Assembly (NCBI GenBank): GCA_948470565.1
Contig: CAOKPF010000015.1
Coordinates: 1 to 34,348, forward strand
Direction: 5' to 3'
From: an uncultured Clostridium sp.
Lineage (GTDB): Bacteria > Bacillota > Clostridia > TANB77 > CAG-465
DNA: 34,348 nt
Position 1 is the stretch's first letter. Every line of letters begins with the position of its first letter. Below the pieces are notes generated by a model. That model saw only the letters and a program-made list of their open reading frames with translations. It made no database searches and was not told the DNA's origin. Shown here in pieces: positions 15,477-23,798 of the stretch. A program made the translations under genes and the position numbers.

Positions 15477-15558
15477 AGTGTCCTCTCTTTCTGGCAACAA
15501 TTGCTGCCGATAAAAATTTTTAAGTTAAAAAATAATAAATATAATTTCCCTATTTATA

Positions 15559-15587
15559 ATTATATAACAAATTTTGTATTATGTCAA
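15559..15587 (-). promoter_or_regulatory. Promoter of the secreted-protein gene
   Basis: Minus strand TTGACA (15582-15587), 17-bp spacer, TATAAT (15559-15564): full consensus, giving a leader of about 75 nt that contains the imperfect inverted repeat GGCAGCAATTGTTGCC. Confidence 0.8.
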
Positions 15588-15674
15588 GTGCAAAATAAAG
15601 ATTTTAAGAAAATTATGTAAATTTAATAAAAATATTTGAAAGATTATATGGCTATCTAGTAATTTTTCAAAATT

Positions 15675-15724
15675 AAGAAGGGCAAATAAAATGATATAAA
15701 AATTATTATTTACTCTTCTTTTTT
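15675..15724. terminator. Terminator of the acylation operon
   Basis: Imperfect stem AAGAAGGGCAAATAA / TTATTTACTCTTCTT with T-rich flanks on both sides, 13 bp beyond the last gene of the minus-strand operon. Confidence 0.5.
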
Positions 15725-15736
15725 ATAATAAATGTA

Positions 15737-16831
15737 TTATTTTAGTATACTACTATTATTTAATATAGTAGTACTATATATAAACAATACATCTTGTTTA
15801 TTAAATTCAATATAATTTGCTATATCTTTGCTTTTTATATATCTAGTATCAATTAATGTAATTTTTGAATAAGCTTCTGTAAAAAGTGGTACTAGACTGC
15901 TTGAAAAAGAATCTCTAAAAACAATTAATTCTTTATCATATTTACAATTTTTGTTAGTTATAGTAATTAGAGGAGTAGCACCAGATAAATATATGTCATA
16001 TTTGTCATAACTAGTAAGCTTTTCTATATTATAAATTTGGGTTTTAATGTTATCCTCATAATTATATACAGTTGCCTCGTCAATGACCTTATTTGTTAAA
16101 TTATAGATAATGTCCTTTTTATTTTTTAATCTAATTTGACCTGAGTATGTTCCATCAAAGCTAGTAATATAGTTTTTATTGAATGATAGTGTAAGTCTAT
16201 CTATAAAGTTCATTTCTGTTCCAATTTTGTTTACTACATTTTGTAAATTTTCTTGTTTCCAATGTATATCAGTTAAGTAATAATCATCTAAGCTTAAACA
16301 GTCAAAAATATTAATATATTGAACATTTTGTAAATTTTGTTTCATAATTAATTCTAGTTTTTTATAGTCTATACGTATATATTCATTTTGATTAGTAAAA
16401 TAATTTTTATCAGGAATAATTGAGTAGTAACATTTCATACCTTTTAAGTAGTTTTTTTGTATTTCATTTATTTTTTTTGTAGCATTTAATACTGATTTTT
16501 CATTTAGTGGGTACTCAATTTTTATAATACTATTTTTGTATAGATATAAATTATTATTATCTTTTTTTTGGAATAATTTTAATTCTAGATTTGATTTTAA
16601 TTGTAAAAAATTATCTCTTTGTATAATTTGATCGGTTACATAATTATCAAATTCATTAGAGAAACTTCCACTTATTATCTTGTTAAAATTTATTTCCGGA
16701 AATCCGTTTAACTTTCTTCTTTCTGTAATTGATATTTCAGTATCTTTATTTAATAAATTTAGTATAAAAAATAGTATTAGTGTAGATATAAATAATATTG
16801 ATACTACTATATTTTTTGTTTTATTTGACAT
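15737..16831 (-). CDS. DHHW/AlgJ-like partner of MBOAT acyltransferase
   Basis: 364 aa. One N-terminal membrane anchor (residues 8-27), with the rest extracellular. TDIHW at 187-191 takes the place of the D-H-H-W motif of the DHHW family (AlgX/AlgJ relatives), and a Ser-containing FRDSFSSS near 310 resembles the catalytic Ser block of SGNH-type acetyltransferases, with the Asp/His of TDxHW completing a triad. Such proteins receive an acyl group exported by an MBOAT protein and put it on a surface glycan. It lies 21 bp after the MBOAT gene in the same direction. The second position of the motif is Ile rather than His, a mild divergence. The glycan target is unknown; no biosynthesis genes are adjacent. 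Confidence 0.75.
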   Translation of the reverse strand: MSNKTKNIVVSILFISTLILFFILNLLNKDTEISITERRKLNGFPEINFNKIISGSFSNEFDNYVTDQIIQRDNFLQLKSNLELKLFQKKDNNNLYLYKNSIIKIEYPLNEKSVLNATKKINEIQKNYLKGMKCYYSIIPDKNYFTNQNEYIRIDYKKLELIMKQNLQNVQYINIFDCLSLDDYYLTDIHWKQENLQNVVNKIGTEMNFIDRLTLSFNKNYITSFDGTYSGQIRLKNKKDIIYNLTNKVIDEATVYNYEDNIKTQIYNIEKLTSYDKYDIYLSGATPLITITNKNCKYDKELIVFRDSFSSSLVPLFTEAYSKITLIDTRYIKSKDIANYIEFNKQDVLFIYSTTILNNSSILK

Positions 16832-16852
16832 ATAAATCTCCTTAAATATTAA

Positions 16853-18250
16853 TTAAAATCTAAAATACAAGAATGGATTGTATGAGTTGTCTACTAAATA
16901 TGAAGTTACAAATAGTAGTAGCATTATTGCAAACATGGGCTCACAAAGATTTATTAACTTTTCCAACTTGTTATTTTGTTTTAATATTTTAATTATATTT
17001 TTAAAACATGGTGTAGCACCAATTATTGCGATTACTAAAATTACAAAATAACTTTTTAAATAGTAGATTGTAAATTTATTTATAAATTCCTCACCATTCA
17101 TACCGAAAAGCCCTGTAATATCTGTTAGAGCTTGAGTAATATCATTTGCGTTAAAGATAATAAAACTAATCATAACAATAAATAATACATATATATGTTG
17201 TAATATTTTTGGTAATTTATCTAGTAATTTTAATAAAAATGTTTTTTCAATAATTAGCAATACACCAAATAATATTCCCCATGTAATGAATGTCCAATTA
17301 GCACCATGCCAAAGTCCAGTGAGCATCCATACAACCAAGATATTTCTAATTAATTTTAATTTTCCAACTCTATTACCTCCAAGTGGAATATATACATAAT
17401 CTTTAAACCAAGTTCCAAGTGAAATATGCCACCTTCTCCAAAATTCTGTTATACTTTTTGAAATATAAGGGTAATTAAAGTTTTCTAAAAAGTTAAAACC
17501 AAACATTTTGCCAAGTCCTATTGCCATATCAGAATATGCAGAAAAATCAAAGTATATTTGAAGACAAAATGCAATTGCATAAATCCAGTAAAATGCTATA
17601 CTTTTTTCGTTGGATTGCAAAAAAATTTCACAAAGTTTACCTAAATTATTTGCAATTAATACTTTTTTTGAAAGACCTATTACAAATCGCTCAACACCAA
17701 TTGAAAACTTTTCAAAATTATGAGTTCTACTGTTTAACTCCTTTTCTATATCAATATATCGTACAATTGGCCCTGCTACTAATTGTGGAAATAGTGATAT
17801 ATAAGTTGCAAGTTTTATAAAATTTTTTTGAGCTGGTACTTTTTCATTATATACATCTATTAAATAGCTTAAAATTTGAAATGTATAAAATGAAATTCCA
17901 ATAGGTAGTGCTAAATTTAGTAGTGCAAGTTTTGAATTAAATATATTATTTATATTAGAGATTAAAAAATCTGAATATTTAAATAATATAAGTGTACTTA
18001 GACTAATTATAACAGATGTAGTTAAAAATATTTTTTTCTTACTTTTATATTTGTTCATTAAAATTCCATGTATATATGCTGATAGTATTGAAAGTATCAT
18101 TACTAGTATATAAACAGGCTCCCCATAAAAGTAAAATAATAGGGAGCTTAATAATAATATAACGTTTTTATATTTTGTTGGTGTAACAAAATATATTACT
18201 AATACACATGGTAAGAAATAATATAAAAAGCTTATACTTGAGAAAACCAT
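16853..18250 (-). CDS. MBOAT-family membrane O-acyltransferase (AlgI/DltB-like)
   Basis: 465 aa, about ten or more membrane helices. It begins with the typical MVFSSISFLYYFLP. Family signatures are WRRWHISLGTWFKDYVYIPLGGNR (about 271-294) and LTGLWHGANWTF (about 310-321) with the invariant catalytic His315. It moves acyl, usually acetyl, groups across the membrane to an extracytoplasmic transferase, here presumably the DHHW-like protein encoded next. GGAGG precedes the ATG; the DUF4358 gene ends 9 bp upstream, so the three genes form an operon. The absence of dltA/dltC argues against teichoic-acid D-alanylation and for O-acetylation of a surface polymer (inference). Confidence 0.92.
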   Translation of the reverse strand: MVFSSISFLYYFLPCVLVIYFVTPTKYKNVILLLSSLLFYFYGEPVYILVMILSILSAYIHGILMNKYKSKKKIFLTTSVIISLSTLILFKYSDFLISNINNIFNSKLALLNLALPIGISFYTFQILSYLIDVYNEKVPAQKNFIKLATYISLFPQLVAGPIVRYIDIEKELNSRTHNFEKFSIGVERFVIGLSKKVLIANNLGKLCEIFLQSNEKSIAFYWIYAIAFCLQIYFDFSAYSDMAIGLGKMFGFNFLENFNYPYISKSITEFWRRWHISLGTWFKDYVYIPLGGNRVGKLKLIRNILVVWMLTGLWHGANWTFITWGILFGVLLIIEKTFLLKLLDKLPKILQHIYVLFIVMISFIIFNANDITQALTDITGLFGMNGEEFINKFTIYYLKSYFVILVIAIIGATPCFKNIIKILKQNNKLEKLINLCEPMFAIMLLLFVTSYLVDNSYNPFLYFRF

Positions 18251-18259
18251 TATTACCTC

Positions 18260-18793
18260 CTACTTTTGTAATTCTTTACCTACTTTTCCGCCAACAGTAT
18301 TTTTAAATTCATCATATACAGGTTTTGCCCATTCATCACTAGACATTATCAAGAAAATGATATTTCCATAATTTGTAACATATACTTTTTCTGCTTCAAC
18401 ACATATCCATTTTCTTGTATCAATGTTGTCTAACATTTCTTGTTTCATTTCTTCAATATTTGCATTATTAGATACTTTTACTAATACTGCTGAATATGCT
18501 TGAGCACTTATAAATGGTTCAGACAATACGATTCCCTCAATATTGCTTGTAGATTTTAAACCAGTTGCAGCTGTTACTGCTAATTCATCAGAAATATCAA
18601 TTTCATTTGTTTCTATATTAGGTAGAGTATCACCTAATTTTTCATAGATGGAATTCATAGTATTTATCATTTCTTGTGTCGTTTGTAGTTTACTTGTATT
18701 TGTTGTATTATTATTACTTTTTAATAGTAATACTAAAGCAGCAAATACAATAATTGTGATAGCTACTATAATTCCAATAGTAGATTTTTTCAT
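18260..18793 (-). CDS. DUF4358 domain protein, membrane-anchored
   Basis: 177 aa from ATG 18793 (AGAGAGG upstream). One N-terminal helix (residues 6-25) followed by a secreted domain. The segments LGDTLPNIETNEIDISDE and AVLVKVSNNANIEEMKQEMLDN, then NIIFLIMSS, fit DUF4358, a Clostridia family regularly found beside MBOAT and DHHW genes. The role is unknown; by position it is an accessory of surface-polymer acylation. First gene of the three-gene minus-strand operon. Confidence 0.7.
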   Translation of the reverse strand: MKKSTIGIIVAITIIVFAALVLLLKSNNNTTNTSKLQTTQEMINTMNSIYEKLGDTLPNIETNEIDISDELAVTAATGLKSTSNIEGIVLSEPFISAQAYSAVLVKVSNNANIEEMKQEMLDNIDTRKWICVEAEKVYVTNYGNIIFLIMSSDEWAKPVYDEFKNTVGGKVGKELQK

Positions 18794-18844
18794 ATATACC
18801 TCTCTTTCTAGTATCAATATAGCATAATTTGAATAAAAAAGCAA

Positions 18845-19305
18845 GTATTAGAATAAAAATTTATAATTTAGTTAAAATATGAAAAAAAGGTTAAAATTTT
18901 CATAAAATATAGTATATTTATTATGAAAAATACTTGATTTTTATAATAAAAAATGTCTAATGAGCATAGAAAGTATATGTTCTTGCATGTGGTTGGTGCA
19001 AGTAATAAATCATATCATTTTGTAAATTGTTAGTTCTTTGTTCTTTTAAGAAATAGGGGACTTTTGTAAATACAAATTTGAAATCTAGAGTATTACTTAT
19101 ATATTTTTGAACAATTATATACTTCTTTTAAGATTTATTAATGAAAGTGTTTAGAATTAAGTATTTTTATCACTAAAATAATGAAAGCAAAACAAGAAAG
19201 AACAATATTATAATGGAAATAAAACAATGTTATATTTATTATTATAAGATGAGAAGTTAATTAAAAATTGTGAGAAAAAATTCATTAGATAAAACTATTT
19301 TTTCT
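18845..19305. other. Gene-free stretch before the TA-like island
   Basis: No intact coding region, RNA gene or strong hairpin seen. Short open stretches in several frames are broken by stops. It could be the decayed 5' part of the relic that becomes readable at 19306. Confidence 0.4.
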
Positions 19306-19664
19306 ATGAAAATAGATGATAGTGATATTATATGATTTATTCCAATGAGTAGTAGAATTGATAAATATAAGTTTATTATTGAAAGAAAAATTGAAAAATA
19401 TAAGAAATGAGATCTATTGTAATTGGAAATTATGGTGGGAGAACATGCATTTTTAGTAAAAATTATTTTTCCTATAACAAAGAAATATATAGATCATATT
19501 GATACAGTAAATGGTAAATAAAGGTTCTATCTGAAACTAGACGTATAATACTAGATAAAGTAAATAAATTCATTAAATTAAAAGAGAATAGAATTAATCT
19601 GATATTTCCTGATGTTGCTCAAATATAAAGACCTTTATTAGAAGAGTTAGCAAGGGGAAGTTGA
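19306..19664 (+). pseudogene. Decayed toxin-like gene, copy A
   Basis: No open frame survives, but after repairing stops and two frameshifts one protein reads through. Segments in order: FIPMSSRIDKYKFIIERK, IEKYKK, (frameshift) IVIGNYGG, EHAFLVKIIFPITKKYIDH, IDTVNGK, (frameshift) RRIILDKVNKFIKLKENR, INLIFPDVAQI, RPLLEELARG. In-frame TGA/TAA codons interrupt it at several points. The FIPMSS start and AFLxxxxFPIT strand recall small ToxN/AbiQ-like or MazF-like RNase toxins, a weak resemblance. The middle part is repeated in relic copy B at 20570. Confidence 0.6.
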
Positions 19665-19767
19665 ATTTATAAATTTGAGTAGGATATAGAAACAAATACT
19701 AAGTTGTTTGAGTTATGTAGTTTATAACATATATTATTTAATTTAGTACATATTATAAATGTAAATA

Positions 19768-19797
19768 TTGACAAAATCACTATATAGTGATTTTATA
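19768..19797 (+). promoter_or_regulatory. Promoter with a perfect 22-bp operator palindrome
   Basis: TTGACA at 19768-19773 overlaps a perfect palindrome at 19773-19794 (arms AAAATCACTAT and its complement) that fills the whole spacer; the -10 would be the TTTTAT/TATATA around 19791-19800. A repressor bound there would block RNA polymerase, the usual layout for an autoregulated toxin-antitoxin operon. The HTH-bearing protein at 20087 is the natural candidate. Confidence 0.7.
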
Positions 19798-19819
19798 TAT
19801 ATAATAAGGAGGAAAGAAT

Positions 19820-20053
19820 ATACCAGTACTATCAAGATTTTATGGAATTACGATAAGAATGTATTTTCAACAAAGCGAGCACAATCCACCACATATTCAT
19901 GCAATTTACGGTGAATATGTTGCAGTAATAGATTTTCAAGAAAAGAGGATAATTGAAGGGGAATTACCCAAAAAGGCTTTAGAATTAGTAATAGAATGGA
20001 TTTGCATTCATGAAAAAGAATTAAAAGATATATGGGATATTCAAAATTTTTAA
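19820..20053 (+). CDS. DUF4160 protein (putative toxin-antitoxin component), ATA start
   Basis: About 78 aa. From the ATA codon at 19820 it reads (I/M)PVLSRFYGITIRMYFQQS, then HNPPHIHAIYGEYVAVID and IIEGELPKKALELVIEW. This is the complete DUF4160 pattern, whose members start M-P-x-(I/L)-S-x-F-Y-G. An AAGGAGG site lies exactly 7 nt before the ATA, and the first ATG (19859) is 13 codons in, has no ribosome site and would remove the first conserved strand. So either ATA is used as a start or the start codon has mutated. The DUF2442 gene follows after 33 bp; such pairs are common and are usually treated as TA-like modules, with the biochemical activity undetermined. Confidence 0.75.
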   Translation: MPVLSRFYGITIRMYFQQSEHNPPHIHAIYGEYVAVIDFQEKRIIEGELPKKALELVIEWICIHEKELKDIWDIQNF

Positions 20054-20086
20054 AATATAAAACCATTAGAATAAGGAGGTGGATTT

Positions 20087-20521
20087 GTGTTTCATAAAAT
20101 AAAGAATGTAACTGCACTGCCTGGTTATAAAATACTAATTCAGTTTTCTGAGGGAATTACAAAAATTTATAATTTAAAAGAATTAATTAAAAAAAATTCA
20201 ATGTTTCAGAAGTTAAAAAATGAGCAGTTATTTTATAATGTTGAAGTTGATATTGGTGGATATGGAGTAATATGGGATGATAATATAGACATTTCCTGTG
20301 ACGAATTATTTGAAAATGGTAAAACTATAAAAACTCCATTTGATGGATTAATGGCTTTTAGTGATGCAACTTTAATTTGGGGATTAAATGAAAGTACACT
20401 TAGAAAAGCAATATCATATGGAAAACTGATAAATGGAATTGATGTATGTAAATATGGAAAGCAATGGGTAGTTTCAAGTAAGGCGATGGAAAGAGAATAT
20501 GGAATATTAAAAAATAAATAA
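20087..20521 (+). CDS. DUF2442 protein with C-terminal HTH (putative antitoxin/repressor)
   Basis: 144 aa. The N-terminal half (about 1-80) is the DUF2442 fold: an LPGYKILIQFSEGITKIYNLKEL sheet, later VEVDIGGYGVIWDDNIDISCDELF. The C-terminal half (about 95-144) has SDATLIWGLNESTLRKAIS followed by GKQWVVSSKAMEREYG, a helix-turn-helix like that of the NE0471 structure family. Start GTG 20087 after AAGGAGGTG. With DUF4160 it forms a two-gene cassette, and its HTH probably binds the palindrome in the promoter at 19768 (inference). Confidence 0.75.
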   Translation: MFHKIKNVTALPGYKILIQFSEGITKIYNLKELIKKNSMFQKLKNEQLFYNVEVDIGGYGVIWDDNIDISCDELFENGKTIKTPFDGLMAFSDATLIWGLNESTLRKAISYGKLINGIDVCKYGKQWVVSSKAMEREYGILKNK

Positions 20522-20569
20522 TATAATTGCAATTAATTAAAAATAATATAGAGTTAACTTAAATTTATA

Positions 20570-20698
20570 GGTGGCAGGATAGCTTTTCTAATACAAAATA
20601 TGTTTTTTATAACAAAGAAATGTATAGACAATATTGATACAGTAAATAGTCAAACTATAAAGTTTCCATTGAAACCAGTTATATGTAATAAAAAATGA
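20570..20698 (+). pseudogene. Decayed toxin-like gene, copy B (fragment)
   Basis: An open fragment with no start or ribosome site, reading GGRIAFLIQNMFFITKK then CIDNIDTVNSQTIKFPLKP before a TGA. It matches relic A (EHAFLVKIIFPITKKYIDH, IDTVNGK) at about 80% of bases over some 85 bp. Only the central portion remains. Confidence 0.6.
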
Positions 20699-20737
20699 GT
20701 AATGAGAAAATACTAATTTATGCACTTTCTCATTACT
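20698..20737 (-). terminator. Terminator of the 158-aa gene
   Basis: 12-bp perfect stem AGTAATGAGAAA / TTTCTCATTACT; on the minus strand it is followed by CATTTTTTA. It ends the gene at 20775 and also abuts relic B. Confidence 0.75.
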
Positions 20738-20774
20738 TATTTTATTAAATCACTATAAATATATAAAAATTATA

Positions 20775-21251
20775 TTAAATATATGCTTGCACAATTCCAA
20801 GAAATTCTTTTTCTAATAGTATTATTAAACTACCTTTAGATATAAATTGCAGTCCACTTACATTTTCATTTGGTAGCCTACGAATAGCTCTATTAAATGA
20901 ATTAATCATTGTTTCACCTAGTATTGCTTCATTTATAATTTGAGAATTTATTAATTCTAAAATATTTTCTAAAAAATCGTATTTATCTACACAAGAAAGT
21001 GTTGTATTTATTGCTTCATTTATTATTTTTTTATAAAAATAAAGCTTAAAATTTTCATATATATTGTCAAAGGACAAATCTTTGTATATTTTTTCATTAT
21101 GGAATTTTATAAAATTTAAAATTTCGTTTATCTTGTCTGTAATAGCAGTATCAAAAGTAGAAAATAATATTTGTAAATTTTCTTTTATTCTTGGCTCCTC
21201 AATTATGCTTAGTGTGTTTGGATCAATTTTAATATCAATTTTATGTGCCAT
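20775..21251 (-). CDS. Unknown helical protein, 158 aa
   Basis: Starts at ATG 21251 (MAHKIDIKIDPNTLSII), which follows CGGAGG; the open frame extends upstream to 21320 but without a ribosome site. Apart from the short N-terminal strand it appears all-helical (FDTAITDKINEILNFIKFH, ISKGSLIILLEKEFLG near the end), with no membrane segment or signal. I do not recognise a family. It is transcribed divergently from comEC, with about 185 bp between the starts. Confidence 0.5.
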   Translation of the reverse strand: MAHKIDIKIDPNTLSIIEEPRIKENLQILFSTFDTAITDKINEILNFIKFHNEKIYKDLSFDNIYENFKLYFYKKIINEAINTTLSCVDKYDFLENILELINSQIINEAILGETMINSFNRAIRRLPNENVSGLQFISKGSLIILLEKEFLGIVQAYI

Positions 21252-21402
21252 ATCTATACCTCCGTTTTTAATTATTATATTTTTTTGTTGCATTGTATTT
21301 AGCATATTTATGCTAAACATTAATATTAATTCTTGTGGATTATATCATACACCTGTTATTATGTCAAGATTAGTATATGTTTGTCAGAAATGCAAATTTT
21401 AC

Positions 21403-21430
21403 TTGAAAAAATATTTAAAGTATGTATAAT
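21403..21430 (+). promoter_or_regulatory. Promoter of comEC, directly on the start codon
   Basis: TTGAAA (21403-21408), 16-bp spacer, TATAAT (21425-21430). The expected transcription start (about 21437) is the ATG of comEC. Confidence 0.6.
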
Positions 21431-21436
21431 AAAAGT

Positions 21437-23743
21437 ATGAAGAGGTTATTTCAAAAAATTATTAATTCTAACCAAAAAATTCATTGCGTTATTTTTATCT
21501 GCATAGTTTTTGTTTTTAGGCTATGTTTCTTAATATATAATTTTAATTTCAAATATCAGACGATGGAAAATACTGAAACATTTCAAGTAATGGTTATTGA
21601 GTTACAAACTGTTACTGATAAAAAGATATCATATTTAGTAAAGTATGATAATAACAAGTTTATTCTAAATATTTACACTAATAACTATAATACCGAGAGG
21701 ATTTCAAAAGAGTTCTTAAGCTATAAATATGGGGATATATTGCAATTATCTGGAAAAATAACGATACCTTCAAAACTTAATAATCCATATGAATTTGATT
21801 ATAAAAAATATTTAAATTCTAATAATATAGTTGGAGTTATATCAACGTATAATGTTACGAATATAAATAACGTTACAGGTAACATAATATATAATTTTGC
21901 TTATAAAATAAAAAATGAAGTGTCACAAAAAGTTGATAGTGATATGCCAAAAGATGTAGCAGGATTATTTAAGAGTATTATATATGGTGATGATGTTAAT
22001 TTAACAGATGAGGTAAAAAATAATTTTGATAAAAATGGAATTTTGCATTTAATAGCTGTTTCAGGTTCACATTTAGCAATTTTAGTAAGTTTGATAAAGT
22101 TATTTGAAGATAAATTTAATAAAAATGTACATTTAATAATAACTATATTAGTTATAATAATATTTTGTGTTATGACATCTTTATCACTTTCAGTTATAAG
22201 AGCTGGAATAATGGTAGTTTTATCAATTGTTTTTAAATATATAAATAAAAATATATCAACTTTAAAGAGGATTTTAATTTCATTTCTGATAATTTTTGTA
22301 TATAATCCATATTGTATATATAGTACAGGTATGTTATTATCATATATAGCAATTATTAGTATTTCAATTTATTATGAACAAGTAAAATCATATTTTGATA
22401 TTATGTTAAAACGCTTATTTTACAAAAAGTACTATAATAGAGTTAAATTTAATAAATTAAAATTAAAAGATTATATATATGTAATTTTATCTAAGATTTT
22501 TTCTATGTTATATATTAGTATTTCAGTAAATATCTTATTAATTCCAATTCAAGTTTATTATTTTGGAAAATTTGAAATCACATCAATTATTTCAAATATA
22601 ATAATTGTACCTATAACAATGTTTCAAGGAATTTTAGGTTTTATAACGTTATTTTTGTTTTGGGTACCATATTTGTCTAGCATTTTATTTAGTGCAAACT
22701 CGTTGTTATTAAATATAGTAATATATGTATCTAAATTTGTAGCTAACTTAAACTTACCTGCTATATGCTTTCCAAGACTTAATATAATATATATTTTGTT
22801 GTACTATTTAATTTTGTTATATTATAATTATTCAAAGTATATTAAGTATAAAATGAGTAAAAATATTTTTAATAGAATAGATATATTACATCGTATTTTA
22901 GTTATTTTTTTAACAATATCTGTATGTATAAACTATATTTATATAATGTATTTTGAAAGTTATGTTATATATTTTAATATTGGGCAGGGGAATATGTCAC
23001 TAATTAGAGAGAACGGAAAAACAATAATTATTGATATTGGATCTACTCAAGAAACTCTTCCTGCATCTGTACTTGCAAATTTTATTAGAGCAAAAAATAT
23101 TAACAAAATTGATTTGCTATTTATTACACATATGCATATAGATCATATAAGTGGTGTTTTTTGTTTAAATGATTATGGTATTAGTATAAGTAAAATTGCA
23201 TATTCTCCTCCTAAAGAGGCAAATGTAGAGTTATATGACACATTCATTACTTTTGTGCAAGAAAATAATATTAGCTTAGTTACATTACAAGAATTCGATA
23301 AATTAGAGTATAATAATATTTGTATAGATGTATTATCACCACCAGATAATAGCAAAATAATTGCTGATGATATTTTAAATGCAAACAGTTTAGTATTACT
23401 CATTTGTGTGAATAACAAAAATCTACTTTATATGGGAGATGCTACAAAAGAAACAGAAGATAGTATTTTTGATAGAGTTAAGTATATAAATGATGAGAAG
23501 AGAATTTATGAAATATTAAAAAAACTAAATAATATTTATTGTCTACAAGTTGGACATCATGGTTCAAAAACGTCAACTTCAAGTAAATTACTAGATAATA
23601 CTAAAATATATCATGCAGTTATATCAAGTAAAAAACGAGTATACAATCACCCATCACAAGAAACTTTAGATATATTAGACAAGTACAATATAAATACAAA
23701 AATAACTGAAAATATGGGAGCTATAAAATTTAATTTAAATTAG
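21437..23743 (+). CDS. comEC: ComEC/Rec2 DNA-uptake channel protein
   Basis: 768 aa from ATG 21437. Full ComEC architecture: N-terminal membrane helices and DUF4131-type soluble domain (about 10-160); the multi-helix competence domain containing AVSGSHLAILVSL (about 205-220), typical of the channel; more helices to about 505; then a C-terminal metallo-beta-lactamase-like domain with FNIGQGNMSLI (about 512-522), ITHMHIDHISG (about 562-572) and QVGHHGSKTSTS (about 702-713). It carries single-stranded DNA across the membrane in natural transformation. An in-frame ATG at 21422 overlaps the -10 hexamer, so ATG 21437 is preferred, with no Shine-Dalgarno site. A BofC-like gene follows 55 bp later. 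Confidence 0.93.
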   Translation: MKRLFQKIINSNQKIHCVIFICIVFVFRLCFLIYNFNFKYQTMENTETFQVMVIELQTVTDKKISYLVKYDNNKFILNIYTNNYNTERISKEFLSYKYGDILQLSGKITIPSKLNNPYEFDYKKYLNSNNIVGVISTYNVTNINNVTGNIIYNFAYKIKNEVSQKVDSDMPKDVAGLFKSIIYGDDVNLTDEVKNNFDKNGILHLIAVSGSHLAILVSLIKLFEDKFNKNVHLIITILVIIIFCVMTSLSLSVIRAGIMVVLSIVFKYINKNISTLKRILISFLIIFVYNPYCIYSTGMLLSYIAIISISIYYEQVKSYFDIMLKRLFYKKYYNRVKFNKLKLKDYIYVILSKIFSMLYISISVNILLIPIQVYYFGKFEITSIISNIIIVPITMFQGILGFITLFLFWVPYLSSILFSANSLLLNIVIYVSKFVANLNLPAICFPRLNIIYILLYYLILLYYNYSKYIKYKMSKNIFNRIDILHRILVIFLTISVCINYIYIMYFESYVIYFNIGQGNMSLIRENGKTIIIDIGSTQETLPASVLANFIRAKNINKIDLLFITHMHIDHISGVFCLNDYGISISKIAYSPPKEANVELYDTFITFVQENNISLVTLQEFDKLEYNNICIDVLSPPDNSKIIADDILNANSLVLLICVNNKNLLYMGDATKETEDSIFDRVKYINDEKRIYEILKKLNNIYCLQVGHHGSKTSTSSKLLDNTKIYHAVISSKKRVYNHPSQETLDILDKYNINTKITENMGAIKFNLN

Positions 23744-23798
23744 TGGAATTTTATGTATATTTTATGTAAAATTGTAAAATATATTATTAGGTGATTAT

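Noticed and set aside
17521-17820. Plus-strand open frame opposite the MBOAT gene
   Set aside because: Lies wholly antisense to a strongly conserved gene and has no ribosome site.
16853-18250. DltB, D-alanylation of teichoic acids
   Set aside because: No dltA, dltC or dltD nearby; the DUF4358 and DHHW-like neighbours point to surface-polymer O-acylation instead.
19848-20117. Minus-strand open frame opposite DUF4160
   Set aside because: Antisense to a recognisable family member; no ribosome site.
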